64,000 nt of DNA, from assembly GCA_002376725.1 (NCBI GenBank), contig DFOM01000017.1, forward strand, positions 17,308-81,307. Direction: 5' to 3'. Within the stretch, counting starts at the first letter, position 1, and every line of letters begins with the position of its first letter. Source of the DNA: Cloacimonetes bacterium UBA3541 (GTDB lineage Bacteria > Cloacimonadota > Cloacimonadia > Cloacimonadales > Cloacimonadaceae). Positions 52,243 to 61,306 of the stretch are shown here, piece by piece. The notes beneath the pieces were generated by a model. The model searched no databases, had not been told where the DNA came from, and was given only the letters and a program-made list of their open reading frames with translations. A program made the position numbers and the translations under genes.

Positions 52243-54104
52243 TGCTTCTCCTTTACTGGAATTTGCTCCAGAGCTTTCTTCAGGTCTGATTTACTAAATA
52301 ATTCAGGCATTTTAATAGGTTCTTTCCCTGGAATAAAGAGCATATTAAAGGGCACACCGATGCTTCCATTTTTCAACATAAAATCTTTTAAAACGGGATC
52401 TTCACGAGTGAAATCACCTTTTAAACGAATGACCCCTCGTTTTTCAAATTCCATAATAATATCTTCTTGATTGAGCACTTTCTTCTCATTAGTTTTACAA
52501 TTAGTGCACCAGGCAGCTCCTATTTCCACATAGACAGGTTTTCCCTCTTTTTGCAGCTGATAGAGAAGTTCAGGAGTGAATACATACCATCCCTCTTGTT
52601 CTGCTGGTTGCATTCCTTGCACTTGAACTTGTTCTTGTTTATTAACTTGCATTTCTGGCTCCCATTTAAGATAATAAGAAGCACTCCAGATAATGATAGC
52701 AATTGCTACAAAACTCAATAAATACTGCACCCATTTCTTATATTGAGGACAGACAAAACGTCCATAAAGCCAGGCAGCAACGCCCATCCAAAATATGAAA
52801 AGCAAAGTATTTATCAAAAAAGGACCGCTTTTAGTTAAACTCCAGACATTAGATACATATTTCCAGGTGAGCCATAAAAGCACAAATCCCATAGCTTCTT
52901 TGAATATATTCATCCATTCACCGGGTTTGGGAAGAGCTTTAAGCGCTTTCGGGAAAAGACTTATAACGATAAAAGGTAAGGCAAAACCAAAGCCTATCAA
53001 CAAGAAAAATAGAACTAGCATTGGTGATGATAGACGAAAAGCTACTTCTAAAGCCGGTCCCATAAATGGTCCCATACAGGAAAAGCCCATCAAGAACGCA
53101 AATACTCCATTGAAAAACGAACCAATGTATCCTCCCTTTGAGGTTGCCTTTGCTGCTGTATTCATTCCCGGTAAAGTTATCTCCCAAACATTTAATAAAG
53201 ATAATCCAAAGAGGAAAAGGATGCTCATCATAATGAGATTATAGGTTACGCTTTGACTCAAAAAGCCATAAGTTAGATTAACACCAGATACTCTTGCAAT
53301 CACAAAAACAGCTGCTATAGCTCCAAAAGAGAGAAGCACACCCAATGTGTATAAAAGAGTATGCATCATCAATTTAGTTATGTCTTTTTGAGCCTGATTA
53401 ATCATACTCATAGCTCTAATAGGCAAAATAGGAAGCACACAGGGCGTGAAGTTTAAAACAATACCTCCCAAAATAGCTAATAACATATATATAAGGACAT
53501 TCCCGTTCTCTTCTTTTTTGGCTGGAACTGACGGCGCTTCTTCATTAGTGGTGGTAGAAACACTCGTAGCAACCGTATCCGGTTCATTCACAGATTCATT
53601 TTCTATATTAGACAGATTTTCTGATTGCACCCTAGTTGCTGCAGGGAGAATATGTAGCTGCACGGTTCCTGCTACCGTTTGAGGAGGGTCACAAAATCCA
53701 CTACTTTTATGACAGAGTCCATATTGAAGTTCAGCTTTGATGGATAATTTTCCCGGTTTGGCTTCAGATTTCACTGTAAAAGGTTTTGAAAGTGTGAATT
53801 CCCCATAATATTCCCAGATACCATCCGTTATCTTATCCGGTTCAGGATAGATAGTAGATTCAAAATTCAATTGAGGATAGGTACCAATCACTTGAAGAGT
53901 TAGATATCCATTTTCACCTTCAGAAGGGTCATAGGATTGCTTTTTATCAGAATCTTGAATTATTACTGTAGCTTTAAGGATTCCTTTATCACCTGGTTTT
54001 AATTGATTAGGATTGATACTGAATTGAACTTTTTGAGCTGAGCAAATTGACGCTACTATAACCAGTAGAAAAAATAGCAATAAGATCTTATTTCTGGTTT
54101 GCAT
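52239..54104 (-). CDS. dsbD: Thiol:disulfide interchange protein DsbD
   Basis: Moves electrons from cytoplasmic thioredoxin to periplasmic partners. 621 residues: signal (1-23), N-terminal DsbD-alpha domain (about 25-150) with the Cys pair GLCHKSSGFC, an eight-span membrane domain with the two essential Cys regions (NFTPCVLPILP and GFSCMGPFMGP), and a C-terminal thioredoxin domain with WCTNCK at about 530. All three parts are intact. First gene of a five-gene run of thiol proteins on the minus strand. Confidence 0.92.
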   Translation of the reverse strand: MQTRNKILLLFFLLVIVASICSAQKVQFSINPNQLKPGDKGILKATVIIQDSDKKQSYDPSEGENGYLTLQVIGTYPQLNFESTIYPEPDKITDGIWEYYGEFTLSKPFTVKSEAKPGKLSIKAELQYGLCHKSSGFCDPPQTVAGTVQLHILPAATRVQSENLSNIENESVNEPDTVATSVSTTTNEEAPSVPAKKEENGNVLIYMLLAILGGIVLNFTPCVLPILPIRAMSMINQAQKDITKLMMHTLLYTLGVLLSFGAIAAVFVIARVSGVNLTYGFLSQSVTYNLIMMSILFLFGLSLLNVWEITLPGMNTAAKATSKGGYIGSFFNGVFAFLMGFSCMGPFMGPALEVAFRLSSPMLVLFFLLIGFGFALPFIVISLFPKALKALPKPGEWMNIFKEAMGFVLLWLTWKYVSNVWSLTKSGPFLINTLLFIFWMGVAAWLYGRFVCPQYKKWVQYLLSFVAIAIIIWSASYYLKWEPEMQVNKQEQVQVQGMQPAEQEGWYVFTPELLYQLQKEGKPVYVEIGAAWCTNCKTNEKKVLNQEDIIMEFEKRGVIRLKGDFTREDPVLKDFMLKNGSIGVPFNMLFIPGKEPIKMPELFSKSDLKKALEQIPVKEKQ

Positions 54105-54211
54105 AAATTCTCTCGGTTTAATATTTCATTATTGTCAAAAATGGGAGCAATTTGCATTCCATCATTAAATAATATCTAGCTAAAACTTTTATTATCATCA
54201 GTTAATCTGCT

Positions 54212-55267
54212 TTAGAGAAGCTTATCTTTGTGCTGTTTTTGAAGATATTCCACTACCTCTTTGACCTTCTCACTTTGATCTTTTGAAGTGATCAGAAGTG
54301 CATCATCAGTTTCCACTATACAAATACCATCCACACCAATAAGAGCAACAAACTTATCGCTATAAACATAATTGTCCTTGGCATTAAGGGCAAAACCGTC
54401 ATTTTTAAAAGTATTCTGATTTTCATCTTTAGGTGAGATATCAGCTAGAGTTTTCCAAGAACCAACATCACTCCAGCCAATATTGACAGGTATTACTGCA
54501 CGCAATTTTGCTTTTTCCATAACTCCTATATCTATAGGAATCCGGGGCATTTTACTATATACTGCAGCTATTTCTTCTTCGGTTGCAAAAGATTGTTTCA
54601 ATTGTAAAACTTCTTCTGCTATTTCCAGAGTTTCTGGAATAAATTCTTGTAAGGCATTATGGATAGAACTTAAGGTCCAGCAAAAGATTCCACTGTTCCA
54701 GAAAAAGGTTCCTTGCTTCAGAAATTCTCTAGCCGTATCAAGGTCTGGTTTCTCTTTGAATTGTTTAACGAAATAAATACCTTCATCTATCTCTTCTCCT
54801 TTCTCAATATAGCCATAACCAGTAGCCGGATAATTAGGAATAATGCCAAAAGTAATCAACAACCCTTTTTGAGCTGCAGTCTCAGCTTGCTTCAGTGCTT
54901 CAATAAAGGAAGCAGTATCCTGAATAATATGGTCAGCTGGAAGAACTACCATAGTTTCATTTGCTGCATAGATAGCATTTAGATATTCCACGCTCAAAGC
55001 TATACAGGGTGCAGTATTCATTCCGAAAGGCTCTATTATAATATTTTCGGGTGGAAGTGAGGGAAGATGTTCTCTCACTAGAGTTGCCTGAAAAGAGGAA
55101 GTTACCACATAGACCTTTTCTGGTGGAATTAAAGATTCAAGACGCTCAAAAGTTAACTGCAGCATTGACTTATCTCCGACTAGGCGAAGATATTGTTTGG
55201 GAAAAGTAGTACGGCTTAAGGGCCAAAACCTCGTACCTGAACCTCCAGCCATAATCAGTGCTATCAT
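54212..55267 (-). CDS. manC: Mannose-1-phosphate guanylyltransferase
   Basis: Makes GDP-mannose from mannose-1-phosphate and GTP. 351 residues from the ATG at 55267 (GAGGAG six bases before; a TTG at 55273 is possible): IMAGGSGTRFWPLSRTTFPKQ, VLPADHII, FVKQFKEKPD, WNSGIFCW and VNIGWSDVGSWKT. A short form without the isomerase domain, ending in LQKQHKDKLL. Substrate probably comes from the phosphohexomutase at 17101. lolA is 10 bases upstream. Confidence 0.93.
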   Translation of the reverse strand: MIALIMAGGSGTRFWPLSRTTFPKQYLRLVGDKSMLQLTFERLESLIPPEKVYVVTSSFQATLVREHLPSLPPENIIIEPFGMNTAPCIALSVEYLNAIYAANETMVVLPADHIIQDTASFIEALKQAETAAQKGLLITFGIIPNYPATGYGYIEKGEEIDEGIYFVKQFKEKPDLDTAREFLKQGTFFWNSGIFCWTLSSIHNALQEFIPETLEIAEEVLQLKQSFATEEEIAAVYSKMPRIPIDIGVMEKAKLRAVIPVNIGWSDVGSWKTLADISPKDENQNTFKNDGFALNAKDNYVYSDKFVALIGVDGICIVETDDALLITSKDQSEKVKEVVEYLQKQHKDKLL

Positions 55268-55277
55268 CTCCAACTCC

Positions 55278-55895
55278 TCAAGGCTCTATTATTTGAACAT
55301 TTTTAGGATAATCATATTTCCAGACAGAAGAAGGTATGCTTTGATTTAGCTTAATAGAAGAAAAATTGTAGCTAACTGAATTTTCTGTTTTATCCTTATA
55401 GCTCAGTTTATAGATTAGACCATTGTTTTTATCTAGAGTAGCAGAAAGAGATTGGATAAAATTATCATTCTTAGGAATTAACTCTACATTAACTCTATCT
55501 TTCGTTTCTGAACTTATTGATACCTTAGATTTATTCCAGTAGCTTTGCAATATCTCCACTGGATTTAATTTCTCATATTCAGGTTGCATTAGAGTGCGAA
55601 AAAGTGTGTTAGAAGAAGCATCATAAAGTTCCAGGCTACCATTTTCAATCTTCAGTCGCTGCATTGTAGGGTCATCAAAATGCATTAACATTTTTCCGGG
55701 AGTAAAATAGATAGTTCCTTTATAGGTAATTGTTTTTTTTAATTGAGCATAGTAATTGGTCTGTTGCACTTGCGCTTGAAAAGAATGAAGGTTATCATAG
55801 AATGAGTTCACTTTTTGATAAACTTCGCTAGTAGTGATACTTAGCAGCATCCAACCACAGCTAAGCAAGAGAGATACAATAATAGCTTTCTTCAT
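55278..55895 (-). CDS. lolA: Outer-membrane lipoprotein carrier protein LolA-like
   Basis: A 205-residue exported protein of the LolA fold, which ferries lipoproteins across the periplasm. Signal (1-21), then YQKVNSFYDNLHSFQAQVQQTNYY, the strand TYKGTIYFTPGKMLMHFDDP and the DASSNTLFRTLM strand, as in the family. C-terminal half is the expected series of strands. Upstream is ftsK, as in many bacteria (ftsK-lolA neighbourhood), supporting the call. Confidence 0.82.
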   Translation of the reverse strand: MKKAIIVSLLLSCGWMLLSITTSEVYQKVNSFYDNLHSFQAQVQQTNYYAQLKKTITYKGTIYFTPGKMLMHFDDPTMQRLKIENGSLELYDASSNTLFRTLMQPEYEKLNPVEILQSYWNKSKVSISSETKDRVNVELIPKNDNFIQSLSATLDKNNGLIYKLSYKDKTENSVSYNFSSIKLNQSIPSSVWKYDYPKNVQIIEP

Positions 55896-55971
55896 TAACT
55901 CTTAAAAAACTCCTTTTTATGCTGATAGCTACAGATAAAAACTCCTTCCCTAATTAGCACAAGATTAAAAT

Positions 55972-58218
55972 TTATTCTTCGCGTATTACGCCTCTACGAA
56001 TTAAGTCTTCCGTTGTTGCCAGCACCTCTCTGGATTTAGAACCCATATGTGGTCCTATGATATTAGCTCGTTCCAGCAGATCAATTAATCTTCCAGCTCT
56101 TGCATAGCCAATTCTAAAGTGCCTTTGTAACATTGAAACAGAGGCGGTGTTTGCTTTGACCACCAATCTTGCAGCCTCTGGAAATAGCTCATCATCATAT
56201 TCAAAATAGCCTAGTTCTTCAATGGATTGAATCGGCAAAACAAAATCATCTTCAGGTTTAGGTTGGGTTTTGAGAAATTCACAAACCCGAGCAATCTCTT
56301 TATCGGATACAAAAGCTCCATGTATGCGTTCAGGTTGTGCTTTCCCTGGAGGTAAGAATAGCATATCTCCATTGCCTAAAAGTCTTTCAGCTCCAATCTG
56401 GTCTAATATCACGCGAGAATCTACTTTGGATGATACCTGAAATGCAATTCTAGCAGAAAAATTAGCCTTTATAATACCTGTTATAACCTTAATGGAAGGT
56501 CTCTGAGTAGCCAGAATCAAATGAATACCTACGGCTCGAGCCATTTGAGCTAACCTTGTGATAGGCAATTCAATATCTTTGCCACTGGTAAGAATCAGGT
56601 CAGCAAATTCATCAATGATAATAACAATATAGGGTAATTTATCTAGTTCTTCTTCTTGAGCAGCTTTTTCATTATAGGTATTGATGTCACGTACGCCAGC
56701 ATCATGCAGCAATTCATAGCGTCTTTCCATTTCTTTAACTGCCCAGTATAAATTATTCATAGCAGTTCCCGAATCTGTAACCACGGAACCAAGTAGATGC
56801 GGCAAGTCATTATATCCTGTGAGTTCTACTCTCTTCGGATCAATGAGGATAAGCCTTAAATCTTCAGGAGTGGTGCGGAAGAGAAAACTCATAATAATAG
56901 TGTTTATACACACACTTTTGCCACTTCCTGTTGCTCCTGCAATCAGTAGATGTGGCATCTTTGCCAAGTCACTGACAACGGGTCTCCCACTAATATCTTT
57001 TCCTAAACCAAATGCCAGCTTAGAATTCATCGCTTTCATTTCCTCGGAAAGGAGCAAATCCTTTAGATAAATCATATCTCTGGTCAGATTAGGAATCTCA
57101 ATTCCGATAAGACCCCTTCCTGGAATAGGTGCTTGCACTCTAATAGATTTTGCTTTAATCGCTAATGCCAGGTCATCAGCTAGAGAAGTAAAACGATTAA
57201 CCTTCACACCTTTAGCAGGTTCCAATTCATATTGAGTGATAATAGGTCCGATATTTACATTCCGGACCTCTGCTTCTATGCCAAATTCCGCTAATTTATT
57301 TTTCAAAATCTGACTGGTATTTAATATCTGATTTTCTATTTCCTTACGATCTTTATCGGATAATTTCAATGGACTTTCCAGAAATTCTTCAACCGACGGA
57401 ATAACATAGGATGGTTTATTCATATCCCCAGGAGGTCCAAAAACTTCTATTATAGGTGAAGTCTTATCCTTGGAGAAAACTTCCTCTACTTTCTCAGTAG
57501 TAGTTTTTTCTTCTGCCTTATTTGTTATATGATTTTGAATTACAGGTGTAACAGTAGATTTAACCTCTTTCCCATTGATAGACAATTCGCCTTCTTTCTT
57601 ATCAAAAGATGCTTTCTTACGATGCTCAGAGATGCTATAACGCACTTTAGAAAACCAGAGTTTTAGTCGTTCATATTCAAAAATTAAGATAAGGCATAAT
57701 ACTATCCCTAAGATCAGTAATAAAGAAGCTCCGAAATTACTAAATATAGCAGATAATCCAATCCAAATAGCACGGGGAAGAACACTATGAGAATAGTCAT
57801 TTAATTCCTTAGTTAAAATCACCTGCAGAAGAAATCCAGCAATAAGAATAAGATAGAACTTTTGATATTGTCTTTTTTTATTCGGTTCCAAAAAATATAG
57901 AAAGGACATTATCAACAACAATGTAAAACCTATAAAGGAAAAATAATATCCTAGAAGATAGCTAAAAACATAACCTACTGCGACTCCAAAAACTCCAATA
58001 GGATTCTCCACTTGCACTTCTTTCTGAAAGGGCCAGGTGTACACATTCCCATGCAGACTTAGAACATCTTTATCATTTAGGATAGATTCCAATCCATAGA
58101 TTAGACTGATTACTACTAGAATAGAAAAGATAGTCACCAAACCGGAAATTAGTCTCTTCTGCCAGGTTTTCATACCCTTTTTTTGATTGCGGTGGTTTCT
58201 TTTATTATAATTATTCAT
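55972..58218 (-). CDS. ftsK: DNA translocase FtsK/SpoIIIE
   Basis: Pumps chromosomes through the division septum. 748 residues: basic N-terminus, four to five membrane spans (about 20-190), a short linker, alpha/beta motor with Walker A GATGSGKS (about 427) and Walker B IVIIIDEFADL, and the C-terminal gamma winged helix (LQRHFRIGYARAGRLIDLLE) that reads KOPS sites. Shorter linker than E. coli, as is usual. 17 bases downstream of ychF, followed by lolA. Confidence 0.95.
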   Translation of the reverse strand: MNNYNKRNHRNQKKGMKTWQKRLISGLVTIFSILVVISLIYGLESILNDKDVLSLHGNVYTWPFQKEVQVENPIGVFGVAVGYVFSYLLGYYFSFIGFTLLLIMSFLYFLEPNKKRQYQKFYLILIAGFLLQVILTKELNDYSHSVLPRAIWIGLSAIFSNFGASLLLILGIVLCLILIFEYERLKLWFSKVRYSISEHRKKASFDKKEGELSINGKEVKSTVTPVIQNHITNKAEEKTTTEKVEEVFSKDKTSPIIEVFGPPGDMNKPSYVIPSVEEFLESPLKLSDKDRKEIENQILNTSQILKNKLAEFGIEAEVRNVNIGPIITQYELEPAKGVKVNRFTSLADDLALAIKAKSIRVQAPIPGRGLIGIEIPNLTRDMIYLKDLLLSEEMKAMNSKLAFGLGKDISGRPVVSDLAKMPHLLIAGATGSGKSVCINTIIMSFLFRTTPEDLRLILIDPKRVELTGYNDLPHLLGSVVTDSGTAMNNLYWAVKEMERRYELLHDAGVRDINTYNEKAAQEEELDKLPYIVIIIDEFADLILTSGKDIELPITRLAQMARAVGIHLILATQRPSIKVITGIIKANFSARIAFQVSSKVDSRVILDQIGAERLLGNGDMLFLPPGKAQPERIHGAFVSDKEIARVCEFLKTQPKPEDDFVLPIQSIEELGYFEYDDELFPEAARLVVKANTASVSMLQRHFRIGYARAGRLIDLLERANIIGPHMGSKSREVLATTEDLIRRGVIREE

Positions 58219-58235
58219 AGATTTTGCTTTTCCCC

Positions 58236-59312
58236 CTAAACATTGAAACGGATGAAAAGGATGTCTCCATCCTGCACAATGTAATCCTTCCCTTCCAGAC
58301 GGAAGAGACCCTTTTCTCGCAGATGTTTTTCGGAGCCATATTCCATCAGATTATTAAAGTTGAAGCATTCAGCTCTAATGAAACCTCGTGCTAAATCCGA
58401 GTGTATCTTTCCTGCTGCTGTAACTGCATTACTACCTTTTTCAATGGTCCAGGCACGAACCTCATCTTCTCCTACAGTAAAGAAACTGATATAACCAAGC
58501 AATGAATAGCATAAATGGGTTAAACGGTCTTTTATACTTTCCTCAATGCCCATATCTTCCATAAAGAGCTTAGCTTCAATGTCATCCAGTTTACTCAATT
58601 CCTCTTCAAATCTACCAGCAATTACTTCCGCTAGATATCCTTTTGACTGAATTTCTGATTTAAAACTATCTAACTGATAATAATCATCTTCACTGCAATT
58701 TATAAGCACTATCATTGGTTTCTGAGTAAAAAAGCGAAAACCTCGTATAACTTTTTCCTCTTCTGTATTAAGTTGCATCTCTCGTAAAGGTTTTCCCGTT
58801 TGAAGCTGATTACAAACCTCTTCTAAAACCTTATTTTCAAATTGTAAAGCGGGAGTTTTTACTCCTCTTTTATAACCCAACTCTATCTTTTCTCTCCTTT
58901 TTTCTGCTACCATTAGATCCATTAGAATCATTTCTTCTTCAAAGTTTGACAATTGCCTTAAGATATCTCCTAAAGGATAGAGTTCTTCCAATTCTTCATC
59001 CGAGAAAGCACGTAAGACCAGCACGAAACCATCACTAGTTTTAATATCAGAAAACATTGCATTATCGGGATTTTCACTAGAGATAGAAAAAATACCAGGA
59101 TAATCATGGTATTCAATCTGGGCATAAATAGTTTTCTTAGGCTGATAAATTTCACTTAATTTAGTAACTCTTTCATCCGGAACCTGAACTACTGCCACAT
59201 TAGGTTCATTTGCCCTCGGAGCATATCTATCGGTTGAAGCAGAACTTCCGGTTAAGGCATTGAAGATAGTAGTTTTACCAGTTTTAGGTGGTCCGATAAT
59301 GCCTATCTTCAT
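58236..59312 (-). CDS. ychF: Obg-family P-loop NTPase, YchF-like
   Basis: A 358-residue cytoplasmic ATPase/GTPase of the YchF group: P-loop GPPKTGKTT at the N-terminus, YAPRANEPNVAVVQVPDERV, switch region DYPGIF, the NCSE element replacing NKxD (typical of YchF, which prefers ATP), and a C-terminal TGS domain (AWTIEKGSNAVTAAGKIHSDLARGF split, DGDILFIRF). Compared with canonical YchF, the P-loop (GLPNVGKST in E. coli) and DIAG element are altered, so it is a divergent member. Two bases upstream of ... rluB stop lies its start, implying coupling. Confidence 0.82.
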   Translation of the reverse strand: MKIGIIGPPKTGKTTIFNALTGSSASTDRYAPRANEPNVAVVQVPDERVTKLSEIYQPKKTIYAQIEYHDYPGIFSISSENPDNAMFSDIKTSDGFVLVLRAFSDEELEELYPLGDILRQLSNFEEEMILMDLMVAEKRREKIELGYKRGVKTPALQFENKVLEEVCNQLQTGKPLREMQLNTEEEKVIRGFRFFTQKPMIVLINCSEDDYYQLDSFKSEIQSKGYLAEVIAGRFEEELSKLDDIEAKLFMEDMGIEESIKDRLTHLCYSLLGYISFFTVGEDEVRAWTIEKGSNAVTAAGKIHSDLARGFIRAECFNFNNLMEYGSEKHLREKGLFRLEGKDYIVQDGDILFIRFNV

Positions 59313-59313
59313 A

Positions 59314-60096
59314 TTAATCTTTCTCCACGGAATCTTTTAAAACTTTTAACTCTGCTCTGGTTAAATATCTCCAGCGACCGATTGGCAGGTCTTTTAGCTT
59401 CAGATTAGCAAATTGCACTCTTCTAAGTCTTAAAACTTTTGCCCCAACTGCTTCCATCATCTGGCGAATTTCCCGTTTTTTCCCTTCGGTTAACACTATC
59501 TTTAGGGTCATTCCATTATCTGAGGAGTTTTTCACATAAACTCCTGCAGAATGAGTTATCCCACCTTCAATTTGCACTCCCTGTCTTAAAGTGTTTAATT
59601 CTTGTTTTGTTAATCTCTTATTTATCTTAACCTTATAAACTTTTTCTACCTTGGAGGAAGGATGAGTGAGTAAATTTAGTAGTTCTCCATCATTCGTTAA
59701 TAAAAGCAGTCCTTCGGAATCTTTATCCAATCTTCCAGCATAACGCAGGTTTTGTGCATTATCAGGCAAGAGCTCATAGATGGTTTTACGATTGAATTCA
59801 TCGGAATGCGTGACCAAATAGCCTCTTGGTTTATTAAGCATCACATAGATTTTCTCTTTTTGCGGATAAACCTTTTTGTCCTTATAGGTTACAACATCTT
59901 TTAAGGGGTCAATTTTACTGCCTAAATCAACACAGATTTCGCCATTTACCGATATTTGACCTGATTTTATTAAGTTATCTGCCCCTCTACGAGAACAGAT
60001 GCCAGATTCTGCCAAAAAATGGTTAAGACGAATGGTATCACCAGGTTTCAAGGCTGTTTTGGATGATATTTTTGAAGAGCTGAGAGACAAGCTCAT
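59314..60096 (-). CDS. rluB: rRNA pseudouridine synthase (RluB/RsuA family)
   Basis: A 260-residue enzyme: a Ser-rich N-terminal extension of about 20 residues, an S4 RNA-binding domain (RLNHFLAESGICSRRGADNLI), then the catalytic domain with VMLNKPRGYLVTHSD, the catalytic Asp in GRLDKDSEGLLLLTND and the EGKKREIRQMMEAVG motif. Likely modifies a 23S (RluB/E) or 16S (RsuA) site. Its strong AGAGGAGG start lies inside the lptE gene, with an overlap of 59 bases. Confidence 0.92.
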   Translation of the reverse strand: MSLSLSSSKISSKTALKPGDTIRLNHFLAESGICSRRGADNLIKSGQISVNGEICVDLGSKIDPLKDVVTYKDKKVYPQKEKIYVMLNKPRGYLVTHSDEFNRKTIYELLPDNAQNLRYAGRLDKDSEGLLLLTNDGELLNLLTHPSSKVEKVYKVKINKRLTKQELNTLRQGVQIEGGITHSAGVYVKNSSDNGMTLKIVLTEGKKREIRQMMEAVGAKVLRLRRVQFANLKLKDLPIGRWRYLTRAELKVLKDSVEKD

Positions 60097-60538
60097 CTAT
60101 CGCCTCCTCTTTATTTCTAGATTTAGCAGTACTGGCTGATGATACAGCATAGGGTTCAGTTAGCACCAAATTTTTATTTTCATAGATAATCTGATTATTT
60201 ATCAAATCCGTAAAAACCACACTACAGGTCAATTTTAACATATAGTCTTGCACATTATTCCAGCTGTCATAACTATATACATCTTCTTCCCATTTCAAAA
60301 TAGTTCCTTCCACCACACAATCTGGTTGCTGGGTAACCAGTTTTAATCTTCCATCTTTCTGAAATTGTCTTACCAAACCATTATAGATAATATCACCTAG
60401 TTCAAACTCTGTAGACCTATTCTCAAAAGGGCGAATAGCAACTTTTTTCAAATGGGGATAAACATTTGAATAAACAGAATATGAGCAGCCACATAGGACT
60501 ACTACAATCAGTCCTAAATAAATAAATTTCTTGACCAT
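60038..60538 (-). CDS. lptE: LptE-like outer-membrane lipoprotein
   Basis: A 166-residue lipoprotein: signal with lipobox LCGC (Cys18), then SYSVYSNVYPHLKKVAIRPFENRS and the strand-rich fold with GTILKWEEDVY, ending in a helix (EEAIDELVSQLFKNII). This is the LptE/DUF4136-type layout of the protein that plugs LptD in lipopolysaccharide export. The call is by fold and pattern, not by catalytic residues. Its 3' end overlaps the rluB start by 59 bases. Confidence 0.75.
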   Translation of the reverse strand: MVKKFIYLGLIVVVLCGCSYSVYSNVYPHLKKVAIRPFENRSTEFELGDIIYNGLVRQFQKDGRLKLVTQQPDCVVEGTILKWEEDVYSYDSWNNVQDYMLKLTCSVVFTDLINNQIIYENKNLVLTEPYAVSSASTAKSRNKEEAIDELVSQLFKNIIQNSLETW

Positions 60539-60629
60539 TATTCCTTTTTCAAAAATTGCTTTATACTTGTCAAGTTAAACCTTGATTATATTATATAGTA
60601 AAAAATAACATCAATAAAGGAGGTTAGCA

Positions 60630-61304
60630 ATGGCAAAACGATATATATCGCTAGCTGATGCTGCTAAAAAATTGAAAGTCTCAGATAAGGTGATTCAGGA
60701 AATGATTAATAGTAAGATCTTTGAGACCAAAATGATAGGGAAAACTCTCAAGATTGATGAGGATTCTCTTAATGAATGGCTGGAAAACCTTAATGAATCA
60801 GAAGAAAAGATGCTTGCGTTAAAGCGAGTAACCTGCCATTTTGAAGAATATATGCGTCCCGAAAACATCTTCTTGGATTTTGAGGCAGAAAACAAATATG
60901 ACGCTATCCGTATACTGAGCGAAAAAGCAAGGGAATTGAAATTGGTGCGTGATGCCCGCTGGCTTTATGAAGTAGTAGTAGCAAGAGAAGAACTGATTTC
61001 TACTGCTATCGGAAATGGTGTTGCCTTACTTCACCCACGTCATTTGCATCCTTCTAAGATTAAAACACCTAGTATCCTCTTTGGAAGATCGAAGAACGCC
61101 GTAGATTTTGATGCCCCTGATAATCAACCGGTAAATATTTTCTTTATGCTACTCTTGCATAATGATAAACAACATCTTTTTAGCCTTTCTTATATCTCCA
61201 AGTTGCTAATGAATCCTGAAATCCTTAAAGCTTTATCAATTGCTACTACTCCAGAAGAAATACATCATTGCTTGACCGTTTTGCCAGAAGAACAGGGAAA
61301 ATAA
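60630..61304 (+). CDS. HTH (excisionase-type) - PTS EIIA fusion protein
   Basis: A 224-residue two-domain protein. Residues 1-55 form an excisionase/MerR-like DNA-binding domain (ISLADAAKKLKVSDKVIQEMI, then KTLKIDEDSLNEWLE). Residues 75-224 are an EIIA domain of the PtsN/fructose type, with IFLDFEAENKYDAIRIL, ISTAIGNGVALLHPRH and the likely phosphohistidine His135. Probably a transcription factor whose DNA binding is set by phosphorylation from a PTS-Ntr-like chain; no HPr or EI lies in the window. AAAGGAGG precedes the ATG and purE follows by 2 bases. Confidence 0.82.
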   Translation: MAKRYISLADAAKKLKVSDKVIQEMINSKIFETKMIGKTLKIDEDSLNEWLENLNESEEKMLALKRVTCHFEEYMRPENIFLDFEAENKYDAIRILSEKARELKLVRDARWLYEVVVAREELISTAIGNGVALLHPRHLHPSKIKTPSILFGRSKNAVDFDAPDNQPVNIFFMLLLHNDKQHLFSLSYISKLLMNPEILKALSIATTPEEIHHCLTVLPEEQGK

Positions 61305-61306
61305 AT

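Noticed and set aside
52795..53244. 149-codon plus-strand frame inside dsbD
   Set aside because: Lies fully antisense to the DsbD membrane domain; the charged, repetitive composition is a mirror of the hydrophobic spans.
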